A stretch of DNA of 64,000 bases, taken from positions 31,896 through 95,895 of the forward strand of contig CAMZDG010000010.1 in assembly GCA_947305245.1 (NCBI GenBank), written 5' to 3'. The notes under the pieces were generated by a model that saw only the letters and a list, made by a program, of their open reading frames with translations, searched no databases and was not told the origin of the DNA. Source of the stretch: an uncultured Lachnospiraceae bacterium. GTDB taxonomy: Bacteria > Bacillota > Clostridia > Lachnospirales > Lachnospiraceae. The translations under genes were made by a program, and so were the position numbers. Below, piece after piece: positions 17,604 to 25,539 of the stretch (position 1 is the first letter of the stretch; every line of letters starts with the position of its first letter).

Positions 17604-19004
17604 CTAATCCTCCTTAGGATCTAATGCCTTAAGCTTTGTCACGATCTCACGCACAATTCCTTCCGGCTGCGCCTCTGCATCGCCAATGGTCGCGCCTGCC
17701 TCCAGGAACCATTCGTTTACCTCATCCAGCGAAAGCTCCTCCCACGTCCCGTTCCGATGGATCTCCATAGGAAGCTTCACCTTAATGCCGCCCATGCCTT
17801 CAAAGAGCTCCTCTGGATAAAAGATGATGGGCCTCTCATGGCGAAGAAGTCTCTCCGCAAAATCCTTCTCGGACACGATCGGCTCCTTGTAAAAAATGCC
17901 ACCGTTGCCATCCCCGATGCCCCCCTTGAAATGGGTATCCGACCCCGCCTGGATCATGAATCCGTGATGCAATGCATAGCAAAGCGCCGCCAGATTATCA
18001 TTCGCCGTATTGGCCGTGTTAATGCCTTCAATCCCCTCGATTTCATCTGCATAGAGATGAATCTTCTTGATATAATTTCGATCGCGGAACGGATGCGCCT
18101 GCATCACGGCGCCGCCGGCCTCATGAACGGCCCCTATCATCTCTTCCCTGGTCCAGTGAGGGATCTCAGGATGGGCGAGAAGGAACTCCCTGCCCACGCC
18201 GTAGATCATGAATTCGTCCCCTTCAAAGTTCTCCTCGATGCCGAAGAACACCTTGAAGCCGATCTCATCGCCGGCCTTCTTCGCTTCCTCATAGCCCTTC
18301 ATGTAGGCATCCACGTACTCCGGCCACGGCAAATCCCTGGAAGGGCGCGTATTCCCGTGGAAAAAGTGATCCGTGATGAAGATCGCATCATACCCCAGCT
18401 CCTTGAAAATGGCCGGATATTCCTTTCCTGGCGTCACGCCGCAGGCGCTCCCCTCCACCGTGTGCAAATGGGTCTCATATTTATAAAGCCCCGTCGCCTT
18501 CGAATCCCATCTTTGGGGCTCCACAAGCTTTTTCATCATAAAGCCGCAGGTAAACGGAAAGAAATCGAACTTATGCGTGCCTACGTGCTCCACGCCATAT
18601 TTCTCATACCATTTGCGAAGCGGCTGGTTCTCTTCGACAATGCCGATCCGCATCGTCGTGAAGCCTAGCTCCTTCGCCTTCTCAAACGCATGATTCAAAA
18701 GCTCCGCGCCAAATCTGCGGTACCGATACTCCGGCAACACGCAAAGGTTATTCAGCTCACAGGTCTTTGCATCCATGACCTGCAAGGAATAATACCCGAT
18801 CATCTTCCCGTCAAGAAAATATCCATACATGGGACGATGCTCTTCATTCATATGTTGCCTGATCCTGTCCTCGTTCGTCGCAAATGCCGTAAAGCGCGGC
18901 GCATTCTCCGGCGTAAAGCCAAACTTGTCCGCAACCGTCATAAAGCTCTTCCGAATGACTTCCACGCATTCTTGAATTTCTGTTTCTTTGATTTCCCTGA
19001 TCAT
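17604..19004 (-). CDS. GNAT acetyltransferase fused to PHP-domain phosphoesterase
   Basis: 466 residues with two complete domains. Residues about 1-160 form a GNAT domain, with NNLCVLPEYRYRRFGAELL as the acetyl-CoA-binding beta4-alpha3 region (86-104). Residues about 173-460 form a PHP-type metal-dependent phosphoesterase: HLH at 179-181, TDH at 211-213, a Glu-containing GIEENFEG strand, QAHPF, and GSDTH near the C-terminus, which together supply the usual metal ligands. PHP domains hydrolyse phosphoesters or phosphorylated sugars and nucleotides. The fusion with GNAT is unusual; no obvious shared substrate can be read. Confidence 0.85.
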   Translation of the reverse strand: MIREIKETEIQECVEVIRKSFMTVADKFGFTPENAPRFTAFATNEDRIRQHMNEEHRPMYGYFLDGKMIGYYSLQVMDAKTCELNNLCVLPEYRYRRFGAELLNHAFEKAKELGFTTMRIGIVEENQPLRKWYEKYGVEHVGTHKFDFFPFTCGFMMKKLVEPQRWDSKATGLYKYETHLHTVEGSACGVTPGKEYPAIFKELGYDAIFITDHFFHGNTRPSRDLPWPEYVDAYMKGYEEAKKAGDEIGFKVFFGIEENFEGDEFMIYGVGREFLLAHPEIPHWTREEMIGAVHEAGGAVMQAHPFRDRNYIKKIHLYADEIEGIEGINTANTANDNLAALCYALHHGFMIQAGSDTHFKGGIGDGNGGIFYKEPIVSEKDFAERLLRHERPIIFYPEELFEGMGGIKVKLPMEIHRNGTWEELSLDEVNEWFLEAGATIGDAEAQPEGIVREIVTKLKALDPKED

Positions 19005-19058
19005 GTCAAATTCCTCCGCAGTAATCTATTGTCGAACTACTTCCTTTCTCACTTTTTC

Positions 19059-19757
19059 TCATCCATAAACATGCATCATGTAAAATGCGATGAGGGACAT
19101 TATCATAAATGTTCCTCCGATCACATAAAGAATGGCCGCGCCGGTTTTGTCCATTTTTTCTTCATAAAACTCCGTCGGGTTATCCGGATTGATATGGATC
19201 TCCCTTGTTTCCCCGGGTGCCACCTTATTCATATTCGAGTAGTTTTCATTGCAAAGCTGCAACATTTCTCCCCGAAAATAGATCTCGTAAACCGGGCACT
19301 CAAGCAAGGTTCCGTCGTCCACGTGGGATTTCACGTCCACGCAGGTCGCCATAATGGTATAGGAACAGAGATTTCGCTTTTTTAGAGAACTGAGATAAGT
19401 CCCGACAACCACTGCCGCCCCTATGATAAAAAAGGCCGACAACGCCAGCTCCGGCAGGATCTTTTCCACATAAGCGATGATGCTTTCACTCCCAACGTAA
19501 TAGATCAGCCCTCCTGCGATCGCAAGGATCCCTACGAGCGGAAAGATCACCGTGATCGGCTGGAAAGAGTGATTCTTGATTCCACCTGCAACGATGATAA
19601 TGCCAAAGATCAAAAAGAGCTGACCAAACAAAACTACGGTAAGCGGTGTCTGATCATGATTGGAAAAATAGATCATTCCGACGATAGATCCGAAAAACCA
19701 TATGATAAAAGCGAAGCTGAGCAGATAAGCTCCCAGACCATATTCTCTGTTTCCCAT
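19059..19757 (-). CDS. Multi-pass membrane protein with DUF3592-like domain
   Basis: 232 residues. Hydrophobic segments at about 9-30, 38-58, 65-85, 100-122 and 205-227. Between the fourth and fifth, a beta-rich soluble part (CSYTIMATCVDVKSHVDDG, then APGETREIHINPDNPTEF) resembles DUF3592 proteins, which carry such a domain between membrane helices. Role unknown. The start follows GGAGGATTCCT. It lies in a row of single minus-strand genes and shows no clear partner. Confidence 0.6.
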   Translation of the reverse strand: MGNREYGLGAYLLSFAFIIWFFGSIVGMIYFSNHDQTPLTVVLFGQLFLIFGIIIVAGGIKNHSFQPITVIFPLVGILAIAGGLIYYVGSESIIAYVEKILPELALSAFFIIGAAVVVGTYLSSLKKRNLCSYTIMATCVDVKSHVDDGTLLECPVYEIYFRGEMLQLCNENYSNMNKVAPGETREIHINPDNPTEFYEEKMDKTGAAILYVIGGTFMIMSLIAFYMMHVYG

Positions 19758-19784
19758 AGGAATCCTCCCAAGTTTCCGAGGCGA

Positions 19785-21419
19785 TCACTTCTTTGTGATC
19801 TCCATCTCAATGACCTTCCACTCTTCGTCCTTATATTTCAGCGTACGGGGCTTTTCCTGCTCCACCTCCTGAAATCCCAGAGACTTATAGCAGGCACGGG
19901 CAGGCGGATTATTCTCATACACACCGATCGTGACCTTCTTGGCCTTGAGGATGTCGAAGGCATATTTCAGGCCCATCTCCAGCATACGCTTGCCATAGCC
20001 CTTGCCGCGCCTTGTGTCATCCACGATGACCCAGCCAAGGCGGATCGTCTCATGATCGCCAATGTAACGCAGGATGAAATGCCCGACCACGCCCGTCTCA
20101 TCAAAGGCAACCATGGGATAGAAGTTGTCCTCGTCCTTGCAAAGGCCGTTTTGTTTGCTGTAAATGTCATCGAACTTCTCCGTGGTGAGCGGGAATTCGC
20201 CAAACATGCCAGCGCTCCATTTGTAGTAGATCACTTCGTCCTTATTTGCCCAGCTGACAATGCTCTTGGCGTCCATGCTCTTGTACGGGCGAAGTCTCAG
20301 AATAGAGGCATTGCCGTCCTCCTGGCCCGCAAAAACGCAGGTTTTTAACGCATCAACCTGCACGTCCGTATCCATCCAATAGTACATGGAATTGAAATAC
20401 GAGATGAACTTCTCGGCGTCCTCTTCAAGCACGGCATGTCCCACCTTATGGAAATTCAGGACAAGATGCTCGCCAAGGTCCTCTTCTTCATAGACTTCAT
20501 TCGCTCTTTTATAGCATTCCCACATGGCGGGCGCATTCACCCAATCCTCACCCGTGCAGGCCGCGATGATGAAATAATAACGATCCGGATCCAGCGCGAG
20601 GATCGGCAGGTTCTCCTGATCCAGCGGGATGTCGGCCGGGGACTTGTACTCCAGGAACTTGTCATTAAACCAGCCGCGCTCCGCCTCAGACTGCAGGCAG
20701 TCCAGAGGTTCATTCTTGCCATAGGTATATTCCGCCGAAGCGCCAACCCCTCGAAGATCGTAGGTTTTGCCTTCGGAGACAAAGTTATATAACGCAAGAC
20801 CGCCTGCGCCGGAGCAAGCCGGGATCGTCATGCGAAACCGCTTGTCAAAGGCGCCGCAGACCGCAGTCGCCTTGCCGCAGCGCGATACCCCAGTCACCAT
20901 CGAAGCATCCGCATCGAGATGAAATTCCTTGTCAAGCCCTGCGTACACCGCATCCAATACCTTCGAAGCGCTCCAGGCCCATGCCATCAGGACGCCAGTC
21001 TGCTCCGCGGGATCAGCTCCGTAAGGATACAGATCATAAAAAGCACCCTTGTGTGCCATGTCATCCGACGCGATCTGACGCCCCTCTAAGAAGAACAGCG
21101 CATAGCCCTGTGATAAAATATAATCCTTGGGCTGGATCGGATGCATGCAAATGATGAAGGGAGAGCCCTTAGGGTACTTCCTTCGGTCCTCTTCCTTTGG
21201 CAGATATGCATGCACGGTAAATTCCGCCTTGCGACCATTCTTCTCAAGCCGGAGCTTCACCAGCTCCCCGCCGACGACGGCAAAGGGATTAAACATCGCA
21301 ACCATTGGATCCAATACCTTTGGATCCTCTCCCAACAGCTCATAAGTCACCTGTTCACCTTCCCTCCAGGTGCCGTACATATTCTTTTCATAAAATTCGC
21401 GGATCTCTTCCCTGTTCAT
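19785..21419 (-). CDS. CE15-like alpha/beta hydrolase fused to a GNAT acetyltransferase
   Basis: 544 residues. Residues about 1-350 resemble carbohydrate esterase family 15 (glucuronoyl methylesterase) and acetyl-xylan-esterase-like hydrolases: nucleophile Ser179 in GVSRCGKAT, an arginine directly after it as in CE15, and a late His328 in KVGHAVLEED. There is no signal peptide, so it acts inside the cell. Residues about 374-544 are a GNAT domain (LRPYKSMDAKSIVSW, acetyl-CoA loop RRGKGYGKRML at 470-480, ENNPPARACYKSLGF). The combination is not one I know as a standard architecture. Confidence 0.8.
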   Translation of the reverse strand: MNREEIREFYEKNMYGTWREGEQVTYELLGEDPKVLDPMVAMFNPFAVVGGELVKLRLEKNGRKAEFTVHAYLPKEEDRRKYPKGSPFIICMHPIQPKDYILSQGYALFFLEGRQIASDDMAHKGAFYDLYPYGADPAEQTGVLMAWAWSASKVLDAVYAGLDKEFHLDADASMVTGVSRCGKATAVCGAFDKRFRMTIPACSGAGGLALYNFVSEGKTYDLRGVGASAEYTYGKNEPLDCLQSEAERGWFNDKFLEYKSPADIPLDQENLPILALDPDRYYFIIAACTGEDWVNAPAMWECYKRANEVYEEEDLGEHLVLNFHKVGHAVLEEDAEKFISYFNSMYYWMDTDVQVDALKTCVFAGQEDGNASILRLRPYKSMDAKSIVSWANKDEVIYYKWSAGMFGEFPLTTEKFDDIYSKQNGLCKDEDNFYPMVAFDETGVVGHFILRYIGDHETIRLGWVIVDDTRRGKGYGKRMLEMGLKYAFDILKAKKVTIGVYENNPPARACYKSLGFQEVEQEKPRTLKYKDEEWKVIEMEITKK

Positions 21420-21476
21420 TTATGCTACCCCTTTTCATCATGCCTTTACGAATCAGCCTTCAATATATTCACAATA

Positions 21477-22367
21477 TCACATATCCTTGTGAGCGTCCAT
21501 CTTCTCTTCCCCTAGGATCCATTTCTCCATGCTCTCCCTCAGCGCATTGCTCGTATCTTCAATGTTGCAAAGCTGCGTGATCACAAGACCCCTTTTCGGA
21601 AGGACATAGCATTTTTGCCCTTGTCTTCCGTTGATGCTAAAGCCATCGAGATACTTCCAGATAAAGTATCCGTAGCCCCCTTCGCGGTTTTGCATCTGAA
21701 CGCTGGTGGCCAGCTCATCATAGGTTTCCGACAGGAGGCGCCGCCCCTGATGCATGCCCTTGTTGTACAGCAAAAGCCCGATCTTACTGAAATCATGCAC
21801 CGTCAGCTTCATGCCGGATGCGCCGTAAAAATACCCTTCCGGGCATCTTGTATATTCAAAACGCGTGATGCCAAGAGGCTGAAAAATCCTCTCTTCGATG
21901 AACTCGCCAAGGTCACGCCCTAAAATTTCCGTCAGCGCCACGCCGACCAAATAGGAATTGATATTCGAGTAATTGAAGGTTCGCTCCTCCGGATGGCTGA
22001 TCTCGCAGGAAAGCGCGAAGTCGATCCAGCTCTCGCCCTCCGCGCGGAAAGGGATATCCCCCACCGACATGGTCAGAAGCCTTTTCACACTGATCTTCCG
22101 GAAGGTCTCCTCCTGCTTCGCCGACATCTTGGCGACCTTCTCCTTCGGCAGATATTCCAAAATGGACTGCTCCAGATCGATCAGCCCCATGTCGTACACC
22201 ATCCCAACCGCAATGGAAAGCACCGTCTTCGTCGCCGAGTACAGTTCATGGAGATTTTCCTCCGTATCCCCGTAGCTGTGCGTCAGAACGCCGTTTTCAT
22301 AGACCTCGACTCCGAATACGTTCCACTGATTTTCCTCAATGTCCTTTACAAATGCTTCAAAATTCAT
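21477..22367 (-). CDS. Serine beta-lactamase-like hydrolase (class C / esterase fold)
   Basis: 296 residues from the ATG at 22367, chosen because GAGAGGG sits just ahead of it. The active-site SxxK is Ser44-Ala-Thr-Lys47 (YSATKTVLSIA), and the second motif is YSN at 133-135. The third motif is degenerate (a GRQGQKCY region). Cytoplasmic, no signal peptide. Family members act as esterases, D-amino-acid peptidases or beta-lactamases; absence of a secretion signal argues against classical beta-lactamase activity. The bases just upstream are a relic of a HAD gene. Confidence 0.82.
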   Translation of the reverse strand: MNFEAFVKDIEENQWNVFGVEVYENGVLTHSYGDTEENLHELYSATKTVLSIAVGMVYDMGLIDLEQSILEYLPKEKVAKMSAKQEETFRKISVKRLLTMSVGDIPFRAEGESWIDFALSCEISHPEERTFNYSNINSYLVGVALTEILGRDLGEFIEERIFQPLGITRFEYTRCPEGYFYGASGMKLTVHDFSKIGLLLYNKGMHQGRRLLSETYDELATSVQMQNREGGYGYFIWKYLDGFSINGRQGQKCYVLPKRGLVITQLCNIEDTSNALRESMEKWILGEEKMDAHKDM

Positions 22368-22368
22368 G

Positions 22369-22469
22369 CTAACCCTCTCTTTCATTTAGGCATTCCAGCG
22401 CCCTTTTCGTCTCAAACGTATCGCCGTGGAAATTCAGGAACATGGCCTGGAAATCCTTCCCTGCAGATC
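22369..22469 (-). pseudogene. Relic of a HAD-hydrolase gene
   Basis: The 101-bp gap between two genes encodes, in one frame, KDFQAMFLNFHGDTFETKRA. This matches residues KDFQTMFMNSHGETFETQRA of the HAD protein at 24498-25169. By eye about 57 of 66 bases agree between 22395-22460 and 24971-25036. The fragment follows directly on the stop of the gene ending at 22470, has no start and ends at a TAG at 22369-22371, so it is a leftover of a duplicated or replaced gene. Confidence 0.75.
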
Positions 22470-23369
22470 TTAAAACAGGTCCAAGGAACTGCTTAAATAG
22501 ATTTCCTCGCGCACCTTGAGCTGATGTTCCGGCTTGGTCATATAATACAGCAGAAATTCCAAAATAATGGCACTTCCAAGGCTTCTGCCCTCGATCTTAA
22601 ACTGTGAAAAGCCTTGCGGAACATAGGTATTCTCAATGTCCGAAAGCCCGATAAATCCCGGATTCTTCATAGCGTCGGAAAACCGATAGCCCCTTGCCGC
22701 GGTCGGTGAAACGCATGCGTGGTCCTCACAATCCTCACCGAGGCTCTTTCGGCTGACATTCTCATAGCAATTCTTTCGATCATAACAATCAAACCAGCAA
22801 CACTCATTGCACAAAAACTCAACCTTTTGCTTGCACGCCGGCGTCAGGGTATTCAACTCCGAAAATGCCTTGTTCAACCTGAAATCAGGCACGACATAGC
22901 GAAATTCCGGACGCTCACTCTCCGCGCGAAAAGCCTCGAAATCCCTTAGGACCTTCGTCGTCGAAGACACAAAATAAAACGCAGGGTAGTTTCTTTGGAG
23001 ATACGAAAGCAGCAAATCCGACGAAAGGATCACACCGTTTTCCGCCTTGCCGTTCCTTTCAAACAAAGCACACAGGTCATTACATCTTTTGTCCGAAAGA
23101 TGCTTTTCCTCCAAGAGAGAATTGCTAAACGTAAGGCGCGAAGAAATATCATATTCCTTCATTAGGTCTGCGACGTCCTCGGGCGCCGCATCCCCAAAAC
23201 CGACGCGTCCTCCGCCCCAGAGACAATCCGCAGGCGCTCCGTATATGGATCCGATCTCACACCAGTCGTAAAAGTATTCTCCGTGACTTCGAAATAGCGG
23301 AAGAAACACCTTGTAAAATTCATAAAATTCAAATAACCCCGGGAGGTGAAAATATGCTTTCTTCTCCAC
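22470..23369 (-). CDS. Uncharacterised protein with cysteine cluster, possibly U32/TIM-barrel-like
   Basis: 299 residues from a GTG start behind AGGAGG (spacing 10). Features seen: a DISSRLTFSNSLLEE strand, YFVSSTTKVLRDFEAF, and a VPDFRLNKAFSELN segment, which recall barrel strands of peptidase-U32-like proteins. A cluster of five cysteines (NECCWFDCYDRKNCYE) around residue 195 and a further pair (CEDHACVSP) may bind an iron-sulfur cluster or metal. No catalytic motif identified. Family assignment is tentative. Confidence 0.55.
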   Translation of the reverse strand: MEKKAYFHLPGLFEFYEFYKVFLPLFRSHGEYFYDWCEIGSIYGAPADCLWGGGRVGFGDAAPEDVADLMKEYDISSRLTFSNSLLEEKHLSDKRCNDLCALFERNGKAENGVILSSDLLLSYLQRNYPAFYFVSSTTKVLRDFEAFRAESERPEFRYVVPDFRLNKAFSELNTLTPACKQKVEFLCNECCWFDCYDRKNCYENVSRKSLGEDCEDHACVSPTAARGYRFSDAMKNPGFIGLSDIENTYVPQGFSQFKIEGRSLGSAIILEFLLYYMTKPEHQLKVREEIYLSSSLDLF

Positions 23370-23383
23370 GTTCCGCCATCCTC

Positions 23384-23857
23384 CTAGAGTTTATATGCCA
23401 TAAAATTCCCGTTATGTACGAATCCATACGCCGTATAGAGCTTCACGCCCATGTTGGATGCGGTGATCCAGACGGCTCCGCAGCCGTAGCTTCTCGCTTC
23501 CTCCACGACTCTGTGGAGCAGTTCCTTCGCGATCCCCATGCGCCTGTAATTCGGATCCGTAAACATGCTCGATAAAAGTCCCAGTCTCCCCGTCGGGCAG
23601 GAAAAATAAGGCGGCTTTTCCACGAATGACATGCCGCTCGTGCCAATGATCTTGTCCCCATCCAGCGCAAGCCAGGAAACAAACGTGCCGTCCGCCATGT
23701 GTCTGTGGTAAAAATCCTCCAACGCCGTCTTAAGGTCCACGTCCTCCGGTGGCCTTTTTCCCTCTACTTCATATTCCTCCGTCAGCTGCGTGATCCGCAT
23801 GTTGATAAAGGTTTCCAAATCCGCTTCCGTCAGCTTCCTATATAGGATCTCACTCAT
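23384..23857 (-). CDS. GNAT-family N-acetyltransferase
   Basis: 157 residues. GNAT motif A is MFTDPNYRRMGIAKELLHRV (acetyl-CoA pyrophosphate loop RRMGIA) and motif B is WITASNMGVKLYTAYGF. Start behind GGGAGGTAGCAAT. It ends 14 bases before the gene at 23369 begins. Substrate unknown. Confidence 0.85.
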   Translation of the reverse strand: MSEILYRKLTEADLETFINMRITQLTEEYEVEGKRPPEDVDLKTALEDFYHRHMADGTFVSWLALDGDKIIGTSGMSFVEKPPYFSCPTGRLGLLSSMFTDPNYRRMGIAKELLHRVVEEARSYGCGAVWITASNMGVKLYTAYGFVHNGNFMAYKL

Positions 23858-23929
23858 ATTGCTACCTCCCTTCGGACGGTACGTGCCTATTTCCCTTCCG
23901 GCACGCGCCCCTAGTCAAATGCATCTGGG

Positions 23930-24478
23930 TCACGGCCTTACCCGCACCATGAGAATGTCATCCGCATAGGTCCCGTCATCATATTTATTCGCGTTCGGGA
24001 TCCTGCCACATTCCTTGAATCCAAGGCTTTCATAGAGATGATAAGCACGATCATTTCCGCCAACCACGGTGAGCTCCGACATCTCATATCCTGCTTCGTC
24101 GATCCTGGCAAGGAGCCGCTCCATGAGAAGTCTTCCGAGCCCAAACCCCGTATATTTCAGGAAAAGCGCGATCCCAACGCTGGCCCGGTGGTGGTTTCTT
24201 CTGCTCGAGGTCACCATTTCAAAGGCGCAGTTGCCCGCATATTCTCCGTCCACGAAAGCCATGATCATCATCTCATTCTCGGATTCATTATGGCTTTTTA
24301 AGAATTCGAGTTCATTCTCAGCGGAATAAGTGACTTCATCCGACTCACACATTAAAAACCTGGTCTCACCGGTCACCGTCTTTAAGTATTCAAGTAGCAT
24401 CTCTGCCTCTTCTTCCTTGGGGCTTCGAAGCAAAATCTCCCTGCCGCCAAGTTCCAATCTCTCTTCTTCAAAAATCAT
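23930..24478 (-). CDS. GNAT-family N-acetyltransferase, RimI-like
   Basis: 182 residues. Key segments: ILLRSPKEEEAEMLLEYLKT, GNCAFEMV, HHRASVGIALFLKYTGFGLG (acetyl-CoA binding) and NDRAYHLYESLGF. It is a clear paralogue of the protein at 39454-40005, sharing RSPxEE, a GET motif and HRAS-GIAL. Its AAAGGAG ribosome binding site begins directly after palindromic repeat copy A (24494-24524), which also ends the upstream HAD gene. Confidence 0.85.
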   Translation of the reverse strand: MIFEEERLELGGREILLRSPKEEEAEMLLEYLKTVTGETRFLMCESDEVTYSAENELEFLKSHNESENEMMIMAFVDGEYAGNCAFEMVTSSRRNHHRASVGIALFLKYTGFGLGRLLMERLLARIDEAGYEMSELTVVGGNDRAYHLYESLGFKECGRIPNANKYDDGTYADDILMVRVRP

Positions 24479-24493
24479 TTCTCTTCACTCCTT

Positions 24494-24524
24494 TGTGTCA
24501 AAAAGAACCGTCCCCGTTGACACA
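24494..24524 (+). repeat. Palindromic junction repeat, copy A
   Basis: 31 bp with 8-bp arms TGTGTCAA and TTGACACA around AAAGAACCGTCCCCG. It contains the stop codon and last seven codons of the HAD gene 24498-25169 and directly precedes the ribosome binding site of the GNAT gene at 24478. Confidence 0.9.
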
Positions 24525-25169
24525 CAGTGCCTCCGTCAAAGTAGCGATACTGCGGGTGTCTTCGGGAACTGCTTTGCCAAAGCGGTTGAGCCATAGGGCC
24601 TTAATTCCAAGTGTCCCGGCGCCTTTTACGTCGCTGCTAATGGAATCCCCGATATGGATGACCTCGTCCGGTTTAAGACCAGTCTCACGAAGTGCCAGTT
24701 CAAACAATTCCTTACGAGGCTTGTAGCTCCTTGCGTCCTCCGAAGTAAAGACACCTGCGGGATGCAGGTCATGATATGCGATTGCTTCCAGAAGGTCGCT
24801 TCTGTCGATGTTCGAAACAACATAGATCGGCAAAGGACACTTTTCAAAAAACGCATGCGAATCCTCAAAGATCGGCGGTTTTACCCAGTGTGCAAACATC
24901 ATCTCGCTAAGTTCTTTTGCGTTGGCATTCGACGAAAATTTCTCCAACGTATGCGCCAAGGATTTCTCTTCCAGTGCCCTCTGCGTCTCGAACGTTTCGC
25001 CATGGGAATTCATGAACATGGTCTGGAAATCCTTCCACCAAAACCCGTCTATGTCAGAAGGATCTTCTACCTTCCCCGTGTCGCAGATGATCTTCGTGAT
25101 CTTCTTAATCACTTCTCCGTCTTCATGCACGATCGTCCCATAAAAATCTACAAAAAAAGCTTTGATCAT
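24498..25169 (-). CDS. HAD-superfamily hydrolase
   Basis: 223 residues. HAD motif I is DFYGT starting at Asp8, motif II VVSNIDRSD, motif III Lys in SYKPRKELF, and motif IV IHIGDSISSDVKGA. This is a complete Cof/phosphoglycolate-phosphatase-like enzyme with a helical cap. Start at ATG 25169 behind AAGGAG, overlapping the stop of the truncated HAD gene upstream. Oddity: its last residues VNGDGSF and stop are encoded by repeat copy A, and the identical tail ends the unrelated Nudix protein at 25513. Confidence 0.85.
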   Translation of the reverse strand: MIKAFFVDFYGTIVHEDGEVIKKITKIICDTGKVEDPSDIDGFWWKDFQTMFMNSHGETFETQRALEEKSLAHTLEKFSSNANAKELSEMMFAHWVKPPIFEDSHAFFEKCPLPIYVVSNIDRSDLLEAIAYHDLHPAGVFTSEDARSYKPRKELFELALRETGLKPDEVIHIGDSISSDVKGAGTLGIKALWLNRFGKAVPEDTRSIATLTEALCVNGDGSF

Positions 25170-25486
25170 AAACACTCCTTAAGATGCTCTTTCAGCTCCT
25201 GCCAATTTTCAACCGTCAGCACGCTCTCTACAGGTTCGTACTTTAGGTCGATCGCGCCAACATACCACACGGGAAACATTCCGATACCCTGCGCACCCAC
25301 GACGTCACATCTGTACTGATCCCCAATGTACCATACCTCCTCCGGCGTTTTATTATACTTGTTCTTCACGGCATGCTTCATCACCGCCGCCGTTCCCTTA
25401 ATGCCATTAAACCGCTCCTCCGCAACCAATGTTTGACCATAATCAAACAAGATCATCTTAGGGTAGTTTCCAATTTGCATTTTCAT
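25166..25486 (-). pseudogene. HAD hydrolase with internal deletion of the cap and core
   Basis: 106 residues where about 220 are expected. Motif I (MILFDYGQTLVAEERFNGIK) is followed after only 25 residues by motif IV (EVWYIGDQYRCDVVGAQGIG), and the rest of the C-terminus is intact. The segment carrying the cap domain and motifs II and III is missing, with the frame preserved. The product can hardly be an active phosphatase. It is probably a deletion remnant that is still translated; it overlaps the start of the next HAD gene by 4 bases. Ribosome binding site GGAAAGGAAAC lies just behind repeat copy B. Confidence 0.7.
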
Positions 25487-25508
25487 CTAATTTGTTTCCT
25501 TTCCAAAA

Positions 25509-25539
25509 CGTGTCAAAAAGAACCGTCCCCATTGACATG
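25509..25539 (+). repeat. Palindromic junction repeat, copy B
   Basis: Arms GTGTCAA and TTGACATG flank AAAGAACCGTCCCCA. It supplies the stop and VNGDGSF tail of the Nudix gene ending at 25513 and lies just ahead of the ribosome binding site of the truncated HAD gene. Confidence 0.9.

Noticed and set aside
17757..18668. A long plus-strand open frame of about 300 codons opposite the GNAT-PHP gene
   Set aside because: It is the antisense shadow of a well-supported gene; it has no ribosome binding site and no recognisable domain.
21477..22367. Classical antibiotic-resistance beta-lactamase
   Set aside because: SxxK and YSN are present but there is no export signal and the KTG-type third motif is degenerate, so resistance is not supported.
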